Below, in pieces: positions 45,425 to 54,524 of a stretch of 64,000 nt of DNA. The notes beneath the pieces are model-generated. The model saw only the letters and a program-made list of their open reading frames with translations. It did no database searches and was not told where the DNA came from. Position numbers and translations under genes: made by a program. The first letter of the stretch is position 1. Each line of letters begins with the position of its first letter. Source of the DNA: Herpetosiphon gulosus (GTDB taxonomy: Bacteria > Chloroflexota > Chloroflexia > Chloroflexales > Herpetosiphonaceae); assembly GCF_039545135.1 (NCBI RefSeq), contig NZ_BAABRU010000001.1, forward strand, positions 186,001-250,000. Reading direction: 5' to 3'.

Positions 45425-46253
45425 CAACTTTTTGCTTGAGGCTAGTTTGGAGTTCGCTGCTCAAATTGGTGAAAAAGGTGTATTTGGTTTTTTCTTCAAT
45501 GGTCGCAACCGAAACGATATAATCGCGCCAATCTTTATCGCGAATGCCATCGCGATTGGGCATGCGCAGTGCTATCACTTCGGTGTTGCGGTTGATATCG
45601 CTGATCTGAGCGTTAGCATCAAGCACCAGCGCAATCTTCCAAACATACTTGGGCACGCGAATCTTAGGATCGCCGATGCTGCCATCGGAGCCTTCGGGAC
45701 CAGCGATCAGATAAAGTTGCTTGCCATCACGCACCAAATCGCGGCAATAATCCTCGAATTCTTTCCATGGGCCTTGGTTGTTGTCGGGCGCTTGGGGCAC
45801 GATGTTGGTCATATAAAATACCGAGCGATTGATACTTTCTGTGCGATTGCGATCGGCTGATGGCAACATATGGCCGCGATCATAGCCGCTGTTGGTGTAA
45901 TCGGTCGGCTTAACTCGATACCAGCCTTCGGGCAAATCGGGGTCGGTGGTAAATTGGCTGCGGTCAGTGCTGCCCAAATCGCCACTACCCAAATGCCAGC
46001 TGACCCAATTGAGAATATTCAGTTTGCGATTGTAGGCCAAGCTATATTCTGGACGCTGGATCAAGTAATTATTGCTGCTGCTGGTTTCGGGCAAGGCTCC
46101 ACTAGGATTGCCCAACGCCATATGATTAACTTCGGCTTGCGGTTGATTTGAATTATTGGAGCTACTGGGCTTTGGTGTGGCTAGAAATTGCTGCGCATCG
46201 CAGCCACTCAGCAATACAATCAGCGTGATCATCCCAATCCAAAAACGGCGCAT
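45414..46253 (-). CDS. Secreted DNA/RNA non-specific endonuclease (NucA type), lipoprotein
   Basis: 279 residues from ATG 46253, with GAGG 6 bases upstream; an ATG six bases earlier abuts that site. The signal peptide has lipobox LLSGC (Cys18), then a Ser/Asn-rich tether. The catalytic domain has DRGHM with H128 and a downstream FYMTNIVPQ.P.NQGPW block carrying the Mg-binding Asn. It degrades extracellular nucleic acid, fitting a scavenging or predatory life. It lies 66 bases after the large ATPase gene on the same strand. Confidence 0.92.
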   Translation of the reverse strand: MRRFWIGMITLIVLLSGCDAQQFLATPKPSSSNNSNQPQAEVNHMALGNPSGALPETSSSNNYLIQRPEYSLAYNRKLNILNWVSWHLGSGDLGSTDRSQFTTDPDLPEGWYRVKPTDYTNSGYDRGHMLPSADRNRTESINRSVFYMTNIVPQAPDNNQGPWKEFEDYCRDLVRDGKQLYLIAGPEGSDGSIGDPKIRVPKYVWKIALVLDANAQISDINRNTEVIALRMPNRDGIRDKDWRDYIVSVATIEEKTKYTFFTNLSSELQTSLKQKVATP

Positions 46254-46319
46254 AAACATCCTCACAGCAACTAGAGTGGTTTCTGCTAGGCAGTGTAGCA
46301 CAGCTGGGCGCTTTAAAGG

Positions 46320-49007
46320 CTAGCGAATCTGGGCAATTGCAAAATCTAAGGTGCTTTCGAGGCTGGCTAGAGGTTTGGCATTGGCTAAATCATTAATCAA
46401 CAGCTCAGTTAATTGTTGAAATTTGGCTTGATACAGTGGTGGTCGCTGAATCGCTAGGCTTTGGCGCAAATGCTCGCTGCTGCGATACAGGCAGGCAGCG
46501 GTGTGCGGTTGGTGCTGGCTTAGATATTCAGTGCAGGCTTCAATTACCAATAAGGTTCGCCATTGTTCGTTCAAAGTTTGTTGTAAATGCAGCGATTCAT
46601 GCAAGTAGTTGCGGGCTTGGGCTTGGTTGCCTTCGTGCAGCGCCAACAAACCCAGGCTATAGTTGGCTAACTCAATACAGCCCCGATAGCCAATTTCATG
46701 GCTCAAATTGAGGCAATTATGCAGTAATTCGCTGGCTTGCTCCAAATGTTGTTGTTGCAAAGCTAATTCGCCCAGATAATTGAGGGTTTGGCAAACCATA
46801 GCGCTACGATGTGCTCCAGTGGCCGTGCTAACCTGTAAACATTCTTCTAAATATTGGTGGGCCTTGGCAAAATCGGCTTGATACAAGGCAACTTGACCAA
46901 GATGGCCGAGGGCAAAGATCGCGCCCCAACTTGAATCGAGCGACTGAAAGCGATCGAGGCTTTTGTGAAATAGCCCATAGGCTTGCTCGAACTGACCCTG
47001 ACTCAAGGCCAAACGCCCCAAATGTTCCAACGACCATGCCTGCAATTCCTGTTGCTCAAGGTTTTGGAAAATTGTGAAGCTTTGCTGGAGTTGGCTTTGG
47101 GCTTGTTGCCAATTGCCATGCATTTGGGCTAATTCGCCCAACCCGTGCAGCGACAACCCCAAACTATGGTGGTCGGCCATACCCTCAGCCATCTCAACGC
47201 TCGCTTGAAACGAATGATGCATCAAGGTATATTCGCCTAAATCATGGGCTAGCCACCCAACCAAACGCAACAATTGGGCACGTAATGGCGATTGTAAACT
47301 GGCGGTTTGGGCAATTACGGCCTCGGCAATTTGGCGACCCTCTTGTTGATGACCGTAGTACGTCCAAAAATCCCAGAGCAGCACCACCAATCGCACACTC
47401 AGATCGGCTTCGTGATGGTCAAGCGCCCATTGAATGGCTGCTTTGAAGTTGCGATATTCCTGTTGCAACATTTCGGTGCGACGTTGAAAAAGCTGCGGCG
47501 CTTGCCAAGTCATAATATGTTCAGCCAATCGCAAATAATACAAGGTATAACCACGTTGCAATAGTAGGGTTTCGCCGCGATTGTTAAGTTGTTGCAGGGC
47601 ATATTCGCGAGTAACTTCGAGCATTTGAAAGCGCGGCTCGCCATGGCTGGCAATCGTTTGCTGCAATAAACTTTGATCAACCAAGGCCATCAAACCTGCT
47701 TGAACTTGATCAAGTGCTTGGGGCAGGCTTTCCAAACTGAAGCTGCTGGTTTGCTCTAGTTGTGGCTCAAGGCTGGCACAAATTACTGCTGCGGCTTCGA
47801 TGGTGCTGCCACCAGCAAACACCGCCAAACGACTAAACAGGCTTTGCAAATCTGGTTCGAGCAAGCCAAAGCTCCAATCGAGCGTGCTGCGTAAGGTTTG
47901 TTGGCGAGCTGATCGCTGTTGGGGGCGTTGCAACATATTCAAGCGTTGCTGCTGATTAATCCGATTGAGCAAGGCTTGGGGGGCGAAAAATTTGCTTTGC
48001 AAAGCGGCTAATTCGATTGCTAAGGGCAAACCTTCGAGCGCAATGCTAAGTTCGCTAATTGCTTGGGCATTGGTTTGATCAAGCTGAAACTGCGGATTGA
48101 CCGCTTGCACTCGTTGCAAATACAGTTGCACCGCTGGAATTTGGGCCAACTCGCTAGGTGTCAGATAATCGGCGGGATGCGGAGTTGCCAACGGCTGTAC
48201 CTGATATTCGTATTCGCCATAAAGCTGCATCGCACGGCGGCTGGTTAGCAAAATTTTGAGGCTAGCCGCGCCGCTTAATAAGCTTTCAAGCAATTCAGTC
48301 AGCGGAAATAGATGTTCAGCATTATCGAAAACTAATAATGTGGATTGTTGGGCCAGCTGCTGAATTACCGCCTGAAGCGTTGGCTTGGCTGGTTGAATCA
48401 ATTCGATTAATCGTGGCTCAATGGCGGCTGCGCTTGTCATGCTCGATAAATCCAGATACCAACAGGCAGCAAATTGGGTTTGTTGGGCTAAGGCCAAGGC
48501 TAGCCGCGATTTGCCCACGCCTGCATGACCAAGCAAGTTTAGCAAGCGCACTTGTGGTTGTAACAGCAAGGGTGTGAGCAACGCAAGTGTTGATTCGACT
48601 CCAACCAAACTGGTTAATGGTTGCGGCAAGCTTGGTTTAGGCGTTGTTGCAAGGGTCTGCGACTGATCGATTTGCCACGTATTGAGGGCATAGGCTAAGG
48701 CAGGCAGCAATTCGTTGAGGCGGTGAAAATAAGTCGTGCGGCTAATACTCAGATGATCGGCATAAAAATCGGCGGTAGCTTCGGGGGTCGCTAAAATCAC
48801 GGCTAAAATTCGTTGTTGGCTGGCAACAAAGGCGTATGCTTGCAGATATTTGTAAATATTTGCCAAACCACCGCGCTGATTGAGCCAGGTTTGCCATGGC
48901 TCGGCTTGCAACAAGCGTAGCGGATAGCGCGGAAATCGCAACAAGGCCTTGATATGCTCTTCATCCCACGGGTGGTTGGGGCTTGGTTGGGTGAGCGCTA
49001 TCGTCAT
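46320..49007 (-). CDS. STAND ATPase - TPR regulator
   Basis: 895 residues from ATG 49007 (AAAGGAG upstream); the longer reading starts at a TTG and adds unrelated residues. The N-terminal 115 residues look helical with a possible helix-turn-helix near LSISRTTYFHRLNEL. The NB-ARC-like ATPase has P-loop LLGHAGVGKS (158-167) and Walker B LLVFDNAEH. About 400 residues of TPR-like repeats follow. It resembles AfsR/MalT-type regulators but lacks a C-terminal LuxR domain. Whether it binds DNA is open. Confidence 0.8.
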   Translation of the reverse strand: MTIALTQPSPNHPWDEEHIKALLRFPRYPLRLLQAEPWQTWLNQRGGLANIYKYLQAYAFVASQQRILAVILATPEATADFYADHLSISRTTYFHRLNELLPALAYALNTWQIDQSQTLATTPKPSLPQPLTSLVGVESTLALLTPLLLQPQVRLLNLLGHAGVGKSRLALALAQQTQFAACWYLDLSSMTSAAAIEPRLIELIQPAKPTLQAVIQQLAQQSTLLVFDNAEHLFPLTELLESLLSGAASLKILLTSRRAMQLYGEYEYQVQPLATPHPADYLTPSELAQIPAVQLYLQRVQAVNPQFQLDQTNAQAISELSIALEGLPLAIELAALQSKFFAPQALLNRINQQQRLNMLQRPQQRSARQQTLRSTLDWSFGLLEPDLQSLFSRLAVFAGGSTIEAAAVICASLEPQLEQTSSFSLESLPQALDQVQAGLMALVDQSLLQQTIASHGEPRFQMLEVTREYALQQLNNRGETLLLQRGYTLYYLRLAEHIMTWQAPQLFQRRTEMLQQEYRNFKAAIQWALDHHEADLSVRLVVLLWDFWTYYGHQQEGRQIAEAVIAQTASLQSPLRAQLLRLVGWLAHDLGEYTLMHHSFQASVEMAEGMADHHSLGLSLHGLGELAQMHGNWQQAQSQLQQSFTIFQNLEQQELQAWSLEHLGRLALSQGQFEQAYGLFHKSLDRFQSLDSSWGAIFALGHLGQVALYQADFAKAHQYLEECLQVSTATGAHRSAMVCQTLNYLGELALQQQHLEQASELLHNCLNLSHEIGYRGCIELANYSLGLLALHEGNQAQARNYLHESLHLQQTLNEQWRTLLVIEACTEYLSQHQPHTAACLYRSSEHLRQSLAIQRPPLYQAKFQQLTELLINDLANAKPLASLESTLDFAIAQIR

Positions 49008-49184
49008 TGAAGCTCCTTTGGGGTTGGCCGCTAGCTTGATCTTACCATATCTGAGTAACTTTGTGCATTCAATAGAAGAAGTAGGGGCAGATCGATTTGT
49101 GCTTAATAATTTTAGCAAGAGATTTTCAACGAGTTACTACTCTTCCGTCTAATTTCACGGTGGGAAACACAGATTTCAAAGCTT

Positions 49185-49369
49185 GGATTTTAAGTAAGCG
49201 TTGGACCTTAATCGTCATCGGTGACCACCACCCTTCCGTCCCGCCTCAAGATGGGAAACGCAGGGGCTTTAATCCCCTGCACCCCTCAAGGGCATGACGT
49301 GTTCGCCACTGTCCACCGATGAACCACAGATTCCGTGATTCGAGTCCGACTATGATTAAAACCCACCCT
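49185..49369 (-). mobile_element. MITE-like element, inverted diverged copy of 36152-36341
   Basis: Read on the minus strand it begins GGTGGGTTTTAAT and shares long stretches with the other copy, including CACGGAATCTGTGGTTCATC and GTGCAGGGG...TTAAAGCCCCTGC. The first core hairpin (GCAGGGG/CCCCTGC) is perfect; the second has one mismatched pair. The far end (GGATTTTAA at 49185 on the plus strand) is a degenerate terminal repeat. It fills most of the 481-base spacer 49008-49488. Confidence 0.7.
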
Positions 49370-49430
49370 TGTAGATACAGGACGAGGACATCTGACCGCA
49401 GTTCTTCAGCGATTCGCAATCTATGGAATG

Positions 49431-49480
49431 AAAAAGCCCCTCGCCCGCGCACGGGAGAGGGGTTGGGGTGAGGGGCTTTT
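49431..49480 (-). terminator. Terminator of the M4 protease gene built on the GC-rich repeat
   Basis: Outer arms AAAAAGCCCCTC (49431-49442) and GAGGGGCTTTT (49470-49480) enclose a copy of the GGGAGAGGGGTTGGGGTGAG repeat. Read on the minus strand it ends in a T-run, 8 bases beyond the protease stop. Confidence 0.75.
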
Positions 49481-49488
49481 GCTAGTGC

Positions 49489-51087
49489 TTATTGTACGCC
49501 ACAAGCCGTCCAGGCTTGAGCGGTTGCGTTGTATTCAGCACTGCTTGCGCCATAGAGGTCGCGGGCGGCGTTGAGGGTTGCGGTGCGCACGGCCTTGAAG
49601 TTTGAGCTTGGGGTCAAGTAGACCGTCAAGGCCCGATAGAAGATCGCTGCGGCTTTTGGTCGGCCAATGCCGGTTACTGCTTGACCAGAGGTGCGGTTGG
49701 TGCCACCTTGAGCCAACAGATAGAAGACCTGGTTTTGGATGCCGCTGTTGATGTGCACGCCACCATTATCGCCAGTGCCAGTGTAGCGCTTGCTGTAGTG
49801 GTCGGGGTCGCCTTCAGCGGCAGGGTTCGACATATTGCGCAAAGCATCGCCAGCGGTGGCTGGGGTGTAGATATCTTCGCCAATCAGATAATCGCCTGTG
49901 CCGCTGCTATATTCGACCATCGTGCCGAAAATATCCGAGAATGATTCGTTGGCAGCGCCCGATTCGTTGCTATAGATCAAGCCAGCGGTTTTTTCGGTCA
50001 GACCGTGAGTAATTTCATGGCCTGCAACATCGAGCGAAACCAAGGGGCGGAAGGTTGTGCCATCGCCATCACCATAGGTCATGCTTGAGCCGTTCCAGAA
50101 GGCATTGTTATAACGATTGCCATAGTGCACACGGCTCAACACGCGGAAACCATTGCCATCGATGCCACGGCGGCCAAAGCTGCTCAAGTAGTAGTCCCAC
50201 GTCAATTGAGCGCCATAGTGGGCATCAACCCCAGCGCTTTGCACGTTGGCAGTCGTGTTGGTTCCCCAAACATTATCAGCATCGGTGAAGGTGCTACCGC
50301 CAGTGGTGCGATTGTTCATGTTGGTGGTGTACATGCCGCCGCGTGAGTTATCGCGCAGATAGTAGACGCTGCTCACCAAGTCGGTGGTAATTGAGACATT
50401 GCCGCTGTACAAGCTCTTGCCAGTCCCAGTTGCGTTGACTCCATCCATATCGTTGTAGTACAACTCGGTTTCGCCAGTTTTGGCGTTGATGAAGAACTCG
50501 TGGTGCGCGGTTGATTCAGTGCCATCTTCAATGTGCAAGCTTACTTGGAAGACGATCACTGAATCTTTGCCTTCGCGTGGCAAGATTTTTAGTTCGCTGC
50601 TAACTTCTGCCCCACCAGCTTTTTTGGCGCTGAAATCGTACTTGACTTGGCTTTGGGCAATTTTGATTGCTTCAGCTGAGCTTAAGCTAGTGCTGGTATC
50701 AATCCCATCAACCGCGAAAAGTTCGCCACTTTCTTGGGTCACATTGCCTTTGTTGTCGAGGTGCGCAATTACTTGGCCGCCAAAGACTGGAAAACCAGCG
50801 TGGGTTTGATCGAGGCGCACATTGATACCCAAATCATCTTGATCAACGCCACGCACTTGCAAATTGGCGCTATTTGCACCCTTGCCAGCGAAGTGATTCA
50901 AGCTGGTATCAACCGCTGCGGTAACCCAATCTGGGCGCACGCCTTTGGCTTCGGCTTCGCGATAGGTGCGGATCAACTGTCCGCGAACTTTGTCGTAATC
51001 TTGAGCACCAGTGCTAACAGCAGAACCAAAGACAGCCCCAACTAAACCGAGCAATGCAGCAACAGTGATTAAACGTTTGCGAACCAT
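49489..51087 (-). CDS. Secreted M4-family metalloprotease (thermolysin-like)
   Basis: 532-residue zymogen. An N-terminal signal peptide (about 1-28) is followed by an FTP/PepSY-type propeptide (about 30-210). The mature domain has HEITH (357-361) as zinc site and catalytic Glu, the third zinc ligand E381 in GAANESFSD, and the catalytic His in NGGVHINSG. All key residues are present. It would be exported and self-processed to digest extracellular protein. GGAGG lies 12 bases before the ATG, a slightly long spacing. Confidence 0.95.
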   Translation of the reverse strand: MVRKRLITVAALLGLVGAVFGSAVSTGAQDYDKVRGQLIRTYREAEAKGVRPDWVTAAVDTSLNHFAGKGANSANLQVRGVDQDDLGINVRLDQTHAGFPVFGGQVIAHLDNKGNVTQESGELFAVDGIDTSTSLSSAEAIKIAQSQVKYDFSAKKAGGAEVSSELKILPREGKDSVIVFQVSLHIEDGTESTAHHEFFINAKTGETELYYNDMDGVNATGTGKSLYSGNVSITTDLVSSVYYLRDNSRGGMYTTNMNNRTTGGSTFTDADNVWGTNTTANVQSAGVDAHYGAQLTWDYYLSSFGRRGIDGNGFRVLSRVHYGNRYNNAFWNGSSMTYGDGDGTTFRPLVSLDVAGHEITHGLTEKTAGLIYSNESGAANESFSDIFGTMVEYSSGTGDYLIGEDIYTPATAGDALRNMSNPAAEGDPDHYSKRYTGTGDNGGVHINSGIQNQVFYLLAQGGTNRTSGQAVTGIGRPKAAAIFYRALTVYLTPSSNFKAVRTATLNAARDLYGASSAEYNATAQAWTACGVQ

Positions 51088-51598
51088 AAAGAATTATAAC
51101 CTCCGCAATTTGTAGGGATTTCGAGAACAACTAGCTCATCAGCAAGCTACCAAAATAAAATAGCAGCTTCTTGAAAACTGACGAAAATAGTCATACAGAT
51201 GGCATACCAGTAACGAGTGTTACAGGCTACCAATTGCGAAATTGCAGAGCCGTTGCAGGTCTGGCGCTGGCTTCTCTGATGAGGTCGGGCGACATCATGC
51301 TAGAAGTCATCGGTTGGCCAAAGCTGGAGCATTATCATGCTCATGGCGCTTATGGAAGGGTCTGAGTCTTGGGTTTGCTTGAATAGTACTATCGGCGCAG
51401 TAAAACGATACCACGCCCTATTTCAATATGCAAGATTGTTGATACGTTGTTTCAACTAATTTTTAACTATTTTTAGGCCATTACAAAGGGATAAAAATTA
51501 TTTTACCATTTTTCACCACTATCCAGTGGCAATAGTGACATGGGGGATTTTTAGGGGAATGCGGCTCTAAAAAACCAGCATTATTGAGGAGTTTGCAT
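51088..51598. other. 511-base divergent spacer between protease and comEC-like genes
   Basis: It should hold promoters for both divergent genes. I see no tRNA, riboswitch consensus or convincing gene. The first 300 bases are GC-balanced with short stems; the last 120 are A/T-rich, ending in GAGGAG before the comEC-like ATG. A TATAAT on the minus strand (51098-51093) is too close to the protease ATG unless the message is leaderless. Confidence 0.5.
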
Positions 51599-53068
51599 AT
51601 GCGACTTTGTGGTTTTACCGCTGGCTGGCTGCTTGGACTGTGGTTAAATGATAGGCTGCAAATAGCATGGTATCTATATTTTATCTCATCAATACCGATT
51701 ATTTTAATGCTTATCTATATCCGAAAATCATGGCAAATTATGCTGATAGCAATATATGCTGGTACTATGTTAGGGGTAGTACGAATGGCGGTGAGTCAAA
51801 ATTCCTCAAATCTTGACGATATTCGTCAGCAGATTGGCATGACCACTCGTTTGGAAGGAGTGATCGTTGGCGAACCACAATGGACTCCCCAGCAACAACG
51901 GGTGGTGCTAGCCGTTCAAGCCTATCAACATGAGCAGCGACGCGTTGCCACAACTGGCCAAATTATGTTGACCTTGCCAGCCGAGCCACCGCGCAGCAAT
52001 GGCGAACGTTTGTTAGTCAGTGGCACAATCATCACGCCAACCTCTAGCCCAAATTTCGATTATGCCGCATATCTGCGCCGCCGCTCAATCTATGCCATGC
52101 TTGAGCCTGCCACCGTTGAACAAGCCTTGCCTGCGAAACCCTCAGCCTATCAACGCCTACTCGTACTCAAACAGCGCTCCCAAACTATCATCAACCAAAC
52201 GTTGCCTCAACCCCAAGCGGCGGTGTTAGTTGGAATGTTGCTGGGAGTCAAAAGCAGCGTGCCTCAAGCTGTGTGGGATACCTTCAATCGCACTGGGCTT
52301 TCGCATATCTTAATCATCTCAGGCTGGAATATTACGATTGTGGTGGCAGCATTGCTCGGCTTGGGCACGGCCTTAAAGCTCAGCCAACGCCACGCTACCA
52401 TGTTGGCAATTGGCGCAATTGTGGTGTATGTAGCCTTTGTGGGAGCCAGCGGTGCAGTGATTCGCGCCGCCTTGATGGGCGCAATTGTGGCGCTAGCCCA
52501 GCCGCTTGGCCGCAAATCGGATGCTTGGGCGGCACTGGCGGCAGCAACTTGGCTGATGACCCTGATCGATCCGCATACCTTATGGGATTTAGGCTTTCAA
52601 CTCTCAGCTTTGGCCACAGCTAGCCTATTTGCTTGGGGCAAGCCAATTGAAGCCAAATTGCGGCATTGGCTACGTTGGCGCTGGCTTGAATGGATGATCG
52701 AGCCGTTGACGGCGACCTTAGCCGCTCAAATTTGGACACTGCCGATCATTTTGTATCATTTTGGCAATCTTTCGTTGATTGCGCCTGTGGCCAATGTGCT
52801 GATTGTGCCAGTTGTGCCGTTGATTATGGCCAGCGGCGCGGTGCTGGCATGTTTGGGTTTATTTGGGCGTTGGTTGGCCTTTCTGGCCTTGCCAATCACA
52901 TGGGCGGCATTAACTTGGGTAGTAGAGGTGGCCGAATGGTTGGCCGATTTGGCTTGGGCAGCGGTCGAAATTCCTAGGTTTGGCTTGATTTGGCTATTGC
53001 TAGCCTATGGCTTGAGTGTTGGGGCAAAGCTATGGATGGAGCGAGAGAACATAGAGCAAAGAACATAG
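51599..53068 (+). CDS. comEC: ComEC/Rec2-family DNA uptake channel, short form
   Basis: 489 residues from ATG 51599 (GAGGAG upstream). N-terminal TM segments lead to an OB-like region (about 85-160) and a multi-TM competence domain with the signature LSHILIISGWNITIVVAALL. Full ComEC proteins (about 750 residues) carry a C-terminal metallo-beta-lactamase-like domain; this one ends after the last TM and a short tail. It could be complete as a channel-only form or partnered by a separate nuclease. The uptake role is known for the family only. Confidence 0.82.
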   Translation: MRLCGFTAGWLLGLWLNDRLQIAWYLYFISSIPIILMLIYIRKSWQIMLIAIYAGTMLGVVRMAVSQNSSNLDDIRQQIGMTTRLEGVIVGEPQWTPQQQRVVLAVQAYQHEQRRVATTGQIMLTLPAEPPRSNGERLLVSGTIITPTSSPNFDYAAYLRRRSIYAMLEPATVEQALPAKPSAYQRLLVLKQRSQTIINQTLPQPQAAVLVGMLLGVKSSVPQAVWDTFNRTGLSHILIISGWNITIVVAALLGLGTALKLSQRHATMLAIGAIVVYVAFVGASGAVIRAALMGAIVALAQPLGRKSDAWAALAAATWLMTLIDPHTLWDLGFQLSALATASLFAWGKPIEAKLRHWLRWRWLEWMIEPLTATLAAQIWTLPIILYHFGNLSLIAPVANVLIVPVVPLIMASGAVLACLGLFGRWLAFLALPITWAALTWVVEVAEWLADLAWAAVEIPRFGLIWLLLAYGLSVGAKLWMERENIEQRT

Positions 53069-53197
53069 AACATAAGGATGAAGGATGAACGGCGCATTCG
53101 TGGAATTCGTGGAATTCGTGGCGAAACAACTCTTCGCGTCCTTCGTGGATCAAAAAACTTAAATCTCTAGGTACAATATTATGTTCTATGCTCTATG

Positions 53198-53362
53198 TGT
53201 AATGGATTATGAGGTTAACAACCAGTGCTCGTGCCCTCACCCCCAGCCCCTCTCCCACGGCGGCGGGCGAGGGGAGCACTGTTGGAGCGGTTCCCCCTCG
53301 CCGCGCGTGCGGGCGAGGGGGTGAGGGCATGCCATGCGTTGCCAACCCAATGAACCATTACA
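53198..53362. mobile_element. MITE-like element with GC-rich palindromes, copy 1
   Basis: A 165-bp element starting TGTAATGGATTATGAGG and ending in CCCAATGAACCATTACA. About 25 bases at each end are imperfect inverted repeats. The inside is two nested GC-rich palindromes of the CCCTCACCCC family. The rest of the spacer 53069-53474 is heptad-like low-complexity sequence (GAATTCGTG, TTCTATG and ATCCCTC units) and a terminator. Confidence 0.7.
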
Positions 53363-53420
53363 GCTATGTTCTATGTTCTGGCTTTCATCCCTCATCCCTC
53401 ATATTTCATCTTTAAATAAA

Positions 53421-53459
53421 ACCACCCCAGCCCTGAGCAAACGCTAGAACTAGGGTGGT
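53421..53459 (-). terminator. Probable terminator of the 2-oxoacid oxidoreductase operon
   Basis: Minus-strand stem ACCACCC (53459-53453) with GGGTGGT (53427-53421) around a 25-base loop, followed by TTTTATTT, 16 bases after the beta-subunit stop. Confidence 0.6.
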
Positions 53460-53474
53460 AGGCCAAAACGTGAA

Positions 53475-54521
53475 TTAGTACAAATCAGCCAAGACTGATT
53501 CGAGGGCTTCTTTGCTTGGGCGCAGTTGTTCGTCTGAGAGCTGGCTCAAGGGCTGTTCGTCCATGTGCAACAAATCGTGGATAGTACGATTGTTGTTTTG
53601 GTTGACATAAATTAAGCCAGTGATAAACTCTTGATTTTCGCGGGCGGCATCCAAGCGTGACAACGCCGCGACACGATTGGTTGGATCGTACTCGTTCTCA
53701 AGTTTCTTGAGCACAATCGTTGAGCCGTCGTGCATCTTGACTGGAATTGCTTCGCCTTCTTCGTAATCAACCGTGATTTCTTCTTGGGCGCGGATGAAGG
53801 TCATGTCGTGCAGACGTTCTTCGTGTTCCTTGCCGTAAGCATAACTCTTGGTTGAATCTTCGTGGTTGTTGAAGGTTACACATGGGCTAATGATATCGAG
53901 CACCGCCAAACCACGGTGGCTCAAAGCAGCCTTCATCAAGGCTTCAACTTGGCGTGGGTCGCCAGCGAACGAACGAGCAACGAAGGTTGCGCCACCAATG
54001 ATCGCTTCTGCACAGAGATCGATTGGCGGGAGTTCGTTCAAGCCCGCGTATTTCAGCTTTTGGCCGATATCGGCGGTCGCTGAGAATTGGCCTTTGGTCA
54101 ATCCATATACGCCGTTGTTTTCGACGATATAGACCATTGGCACGTTACGGCGTACCAAATGCTTGAATTGACCCATGCCGATTGAGCCAGTATCGCCGTC
54201 GCCACTTACTGCCAAGCCGATCAAGTTGCGGTTGGTGACGATTGCGCCAGTGGCAACTGAAGGCATGCGTCCGTGAACGCTATTGAAACCGTGCGAGCGG
54301 CCCAAGAAATAGGCCGGAGTTTTCGATGAACAGCCGATGCCGCTAAATTTAGCAACTTGATAGGGCTGGACACCTAATTCGAAACAAACCGAAACAATCC
54401 GTGATGAAATTGAGTCGTGGCCACACCCGGGACACAGCGTCGAAGGTGCGCCTTTGTATTCACCTTGTTCAAACCCAAGCAGGTTAATTTTTGGCTTGGG
54501 AGTCGCTTTGGTCGTTGCCAT
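53475..54521 (-). CDS. korB: 2-oxoacid:ferredoxin oxidoreductase, beta subunit
   Basis: 348-residue thiamine-diphosphate subunit. The [4Fe-4S] cysteines are C30 and C33 in LCPGCGH, C64 in GIGCSSK and one in ISPCVTF. The TPP/Mg motif is GDGDTGSIGMGQ...ENNGVYGLTKGQ. It works with the alpha subunit encoded 3 bases upstream to oxidise a 2-oxoacid with CoA, passing electrons to ferredoxin. 2-Oxoglutarate is the most likely substrate for this two-subunit type, but pyruvate or branched acids cannot be ruled out. Confidence 0.88.
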   Translation of the reverse strand: MATTKATPKPKINLLGFEQGEYKGAPSTLCPGCGHDSISSRIVSVCFELGVQPYQVAKFSGIGCSSKTPAYFLGRSHGFNSVHGRMPSVATGAIVTNRNLIGLAVSGDGDTGSIGMGQFKHLVRRNVPMVYIVENNGVYGLTKGQFSATADIGQKLKYAGLNELPPIDLCAEAIIGGATFVARSFAGDPRQVEALMKAALSHRGLAVLDIISPCVTFNNHEDSTKSYAYGKEHEERLHDMTFIRAQEEITVDYEEGEAIPVKMHDGSTIVLKKLENEYDPTNRVAALSRLDAARENQEFITGLIYVNQNNNRTIHDLLHMDEQPLSQLSDEQLRPSKEALESVLADLY

Positions 54522-54524
54522 GGC

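Noticed and set aside
51273-51310. CTGATGA core resembling a hammerhead ribozyme, with a GTC-GGGC-GAC stem
   Set aside because: The required GAAA does not follow stem II, and no flanking stems I and III can be drawn. Treated as chance.
51171-51365. Short plus-strand open frame in the protease-comEC spacer
   Set aside because: No ribosome-binding site, no similarity recognised, and atypical composition for the window.
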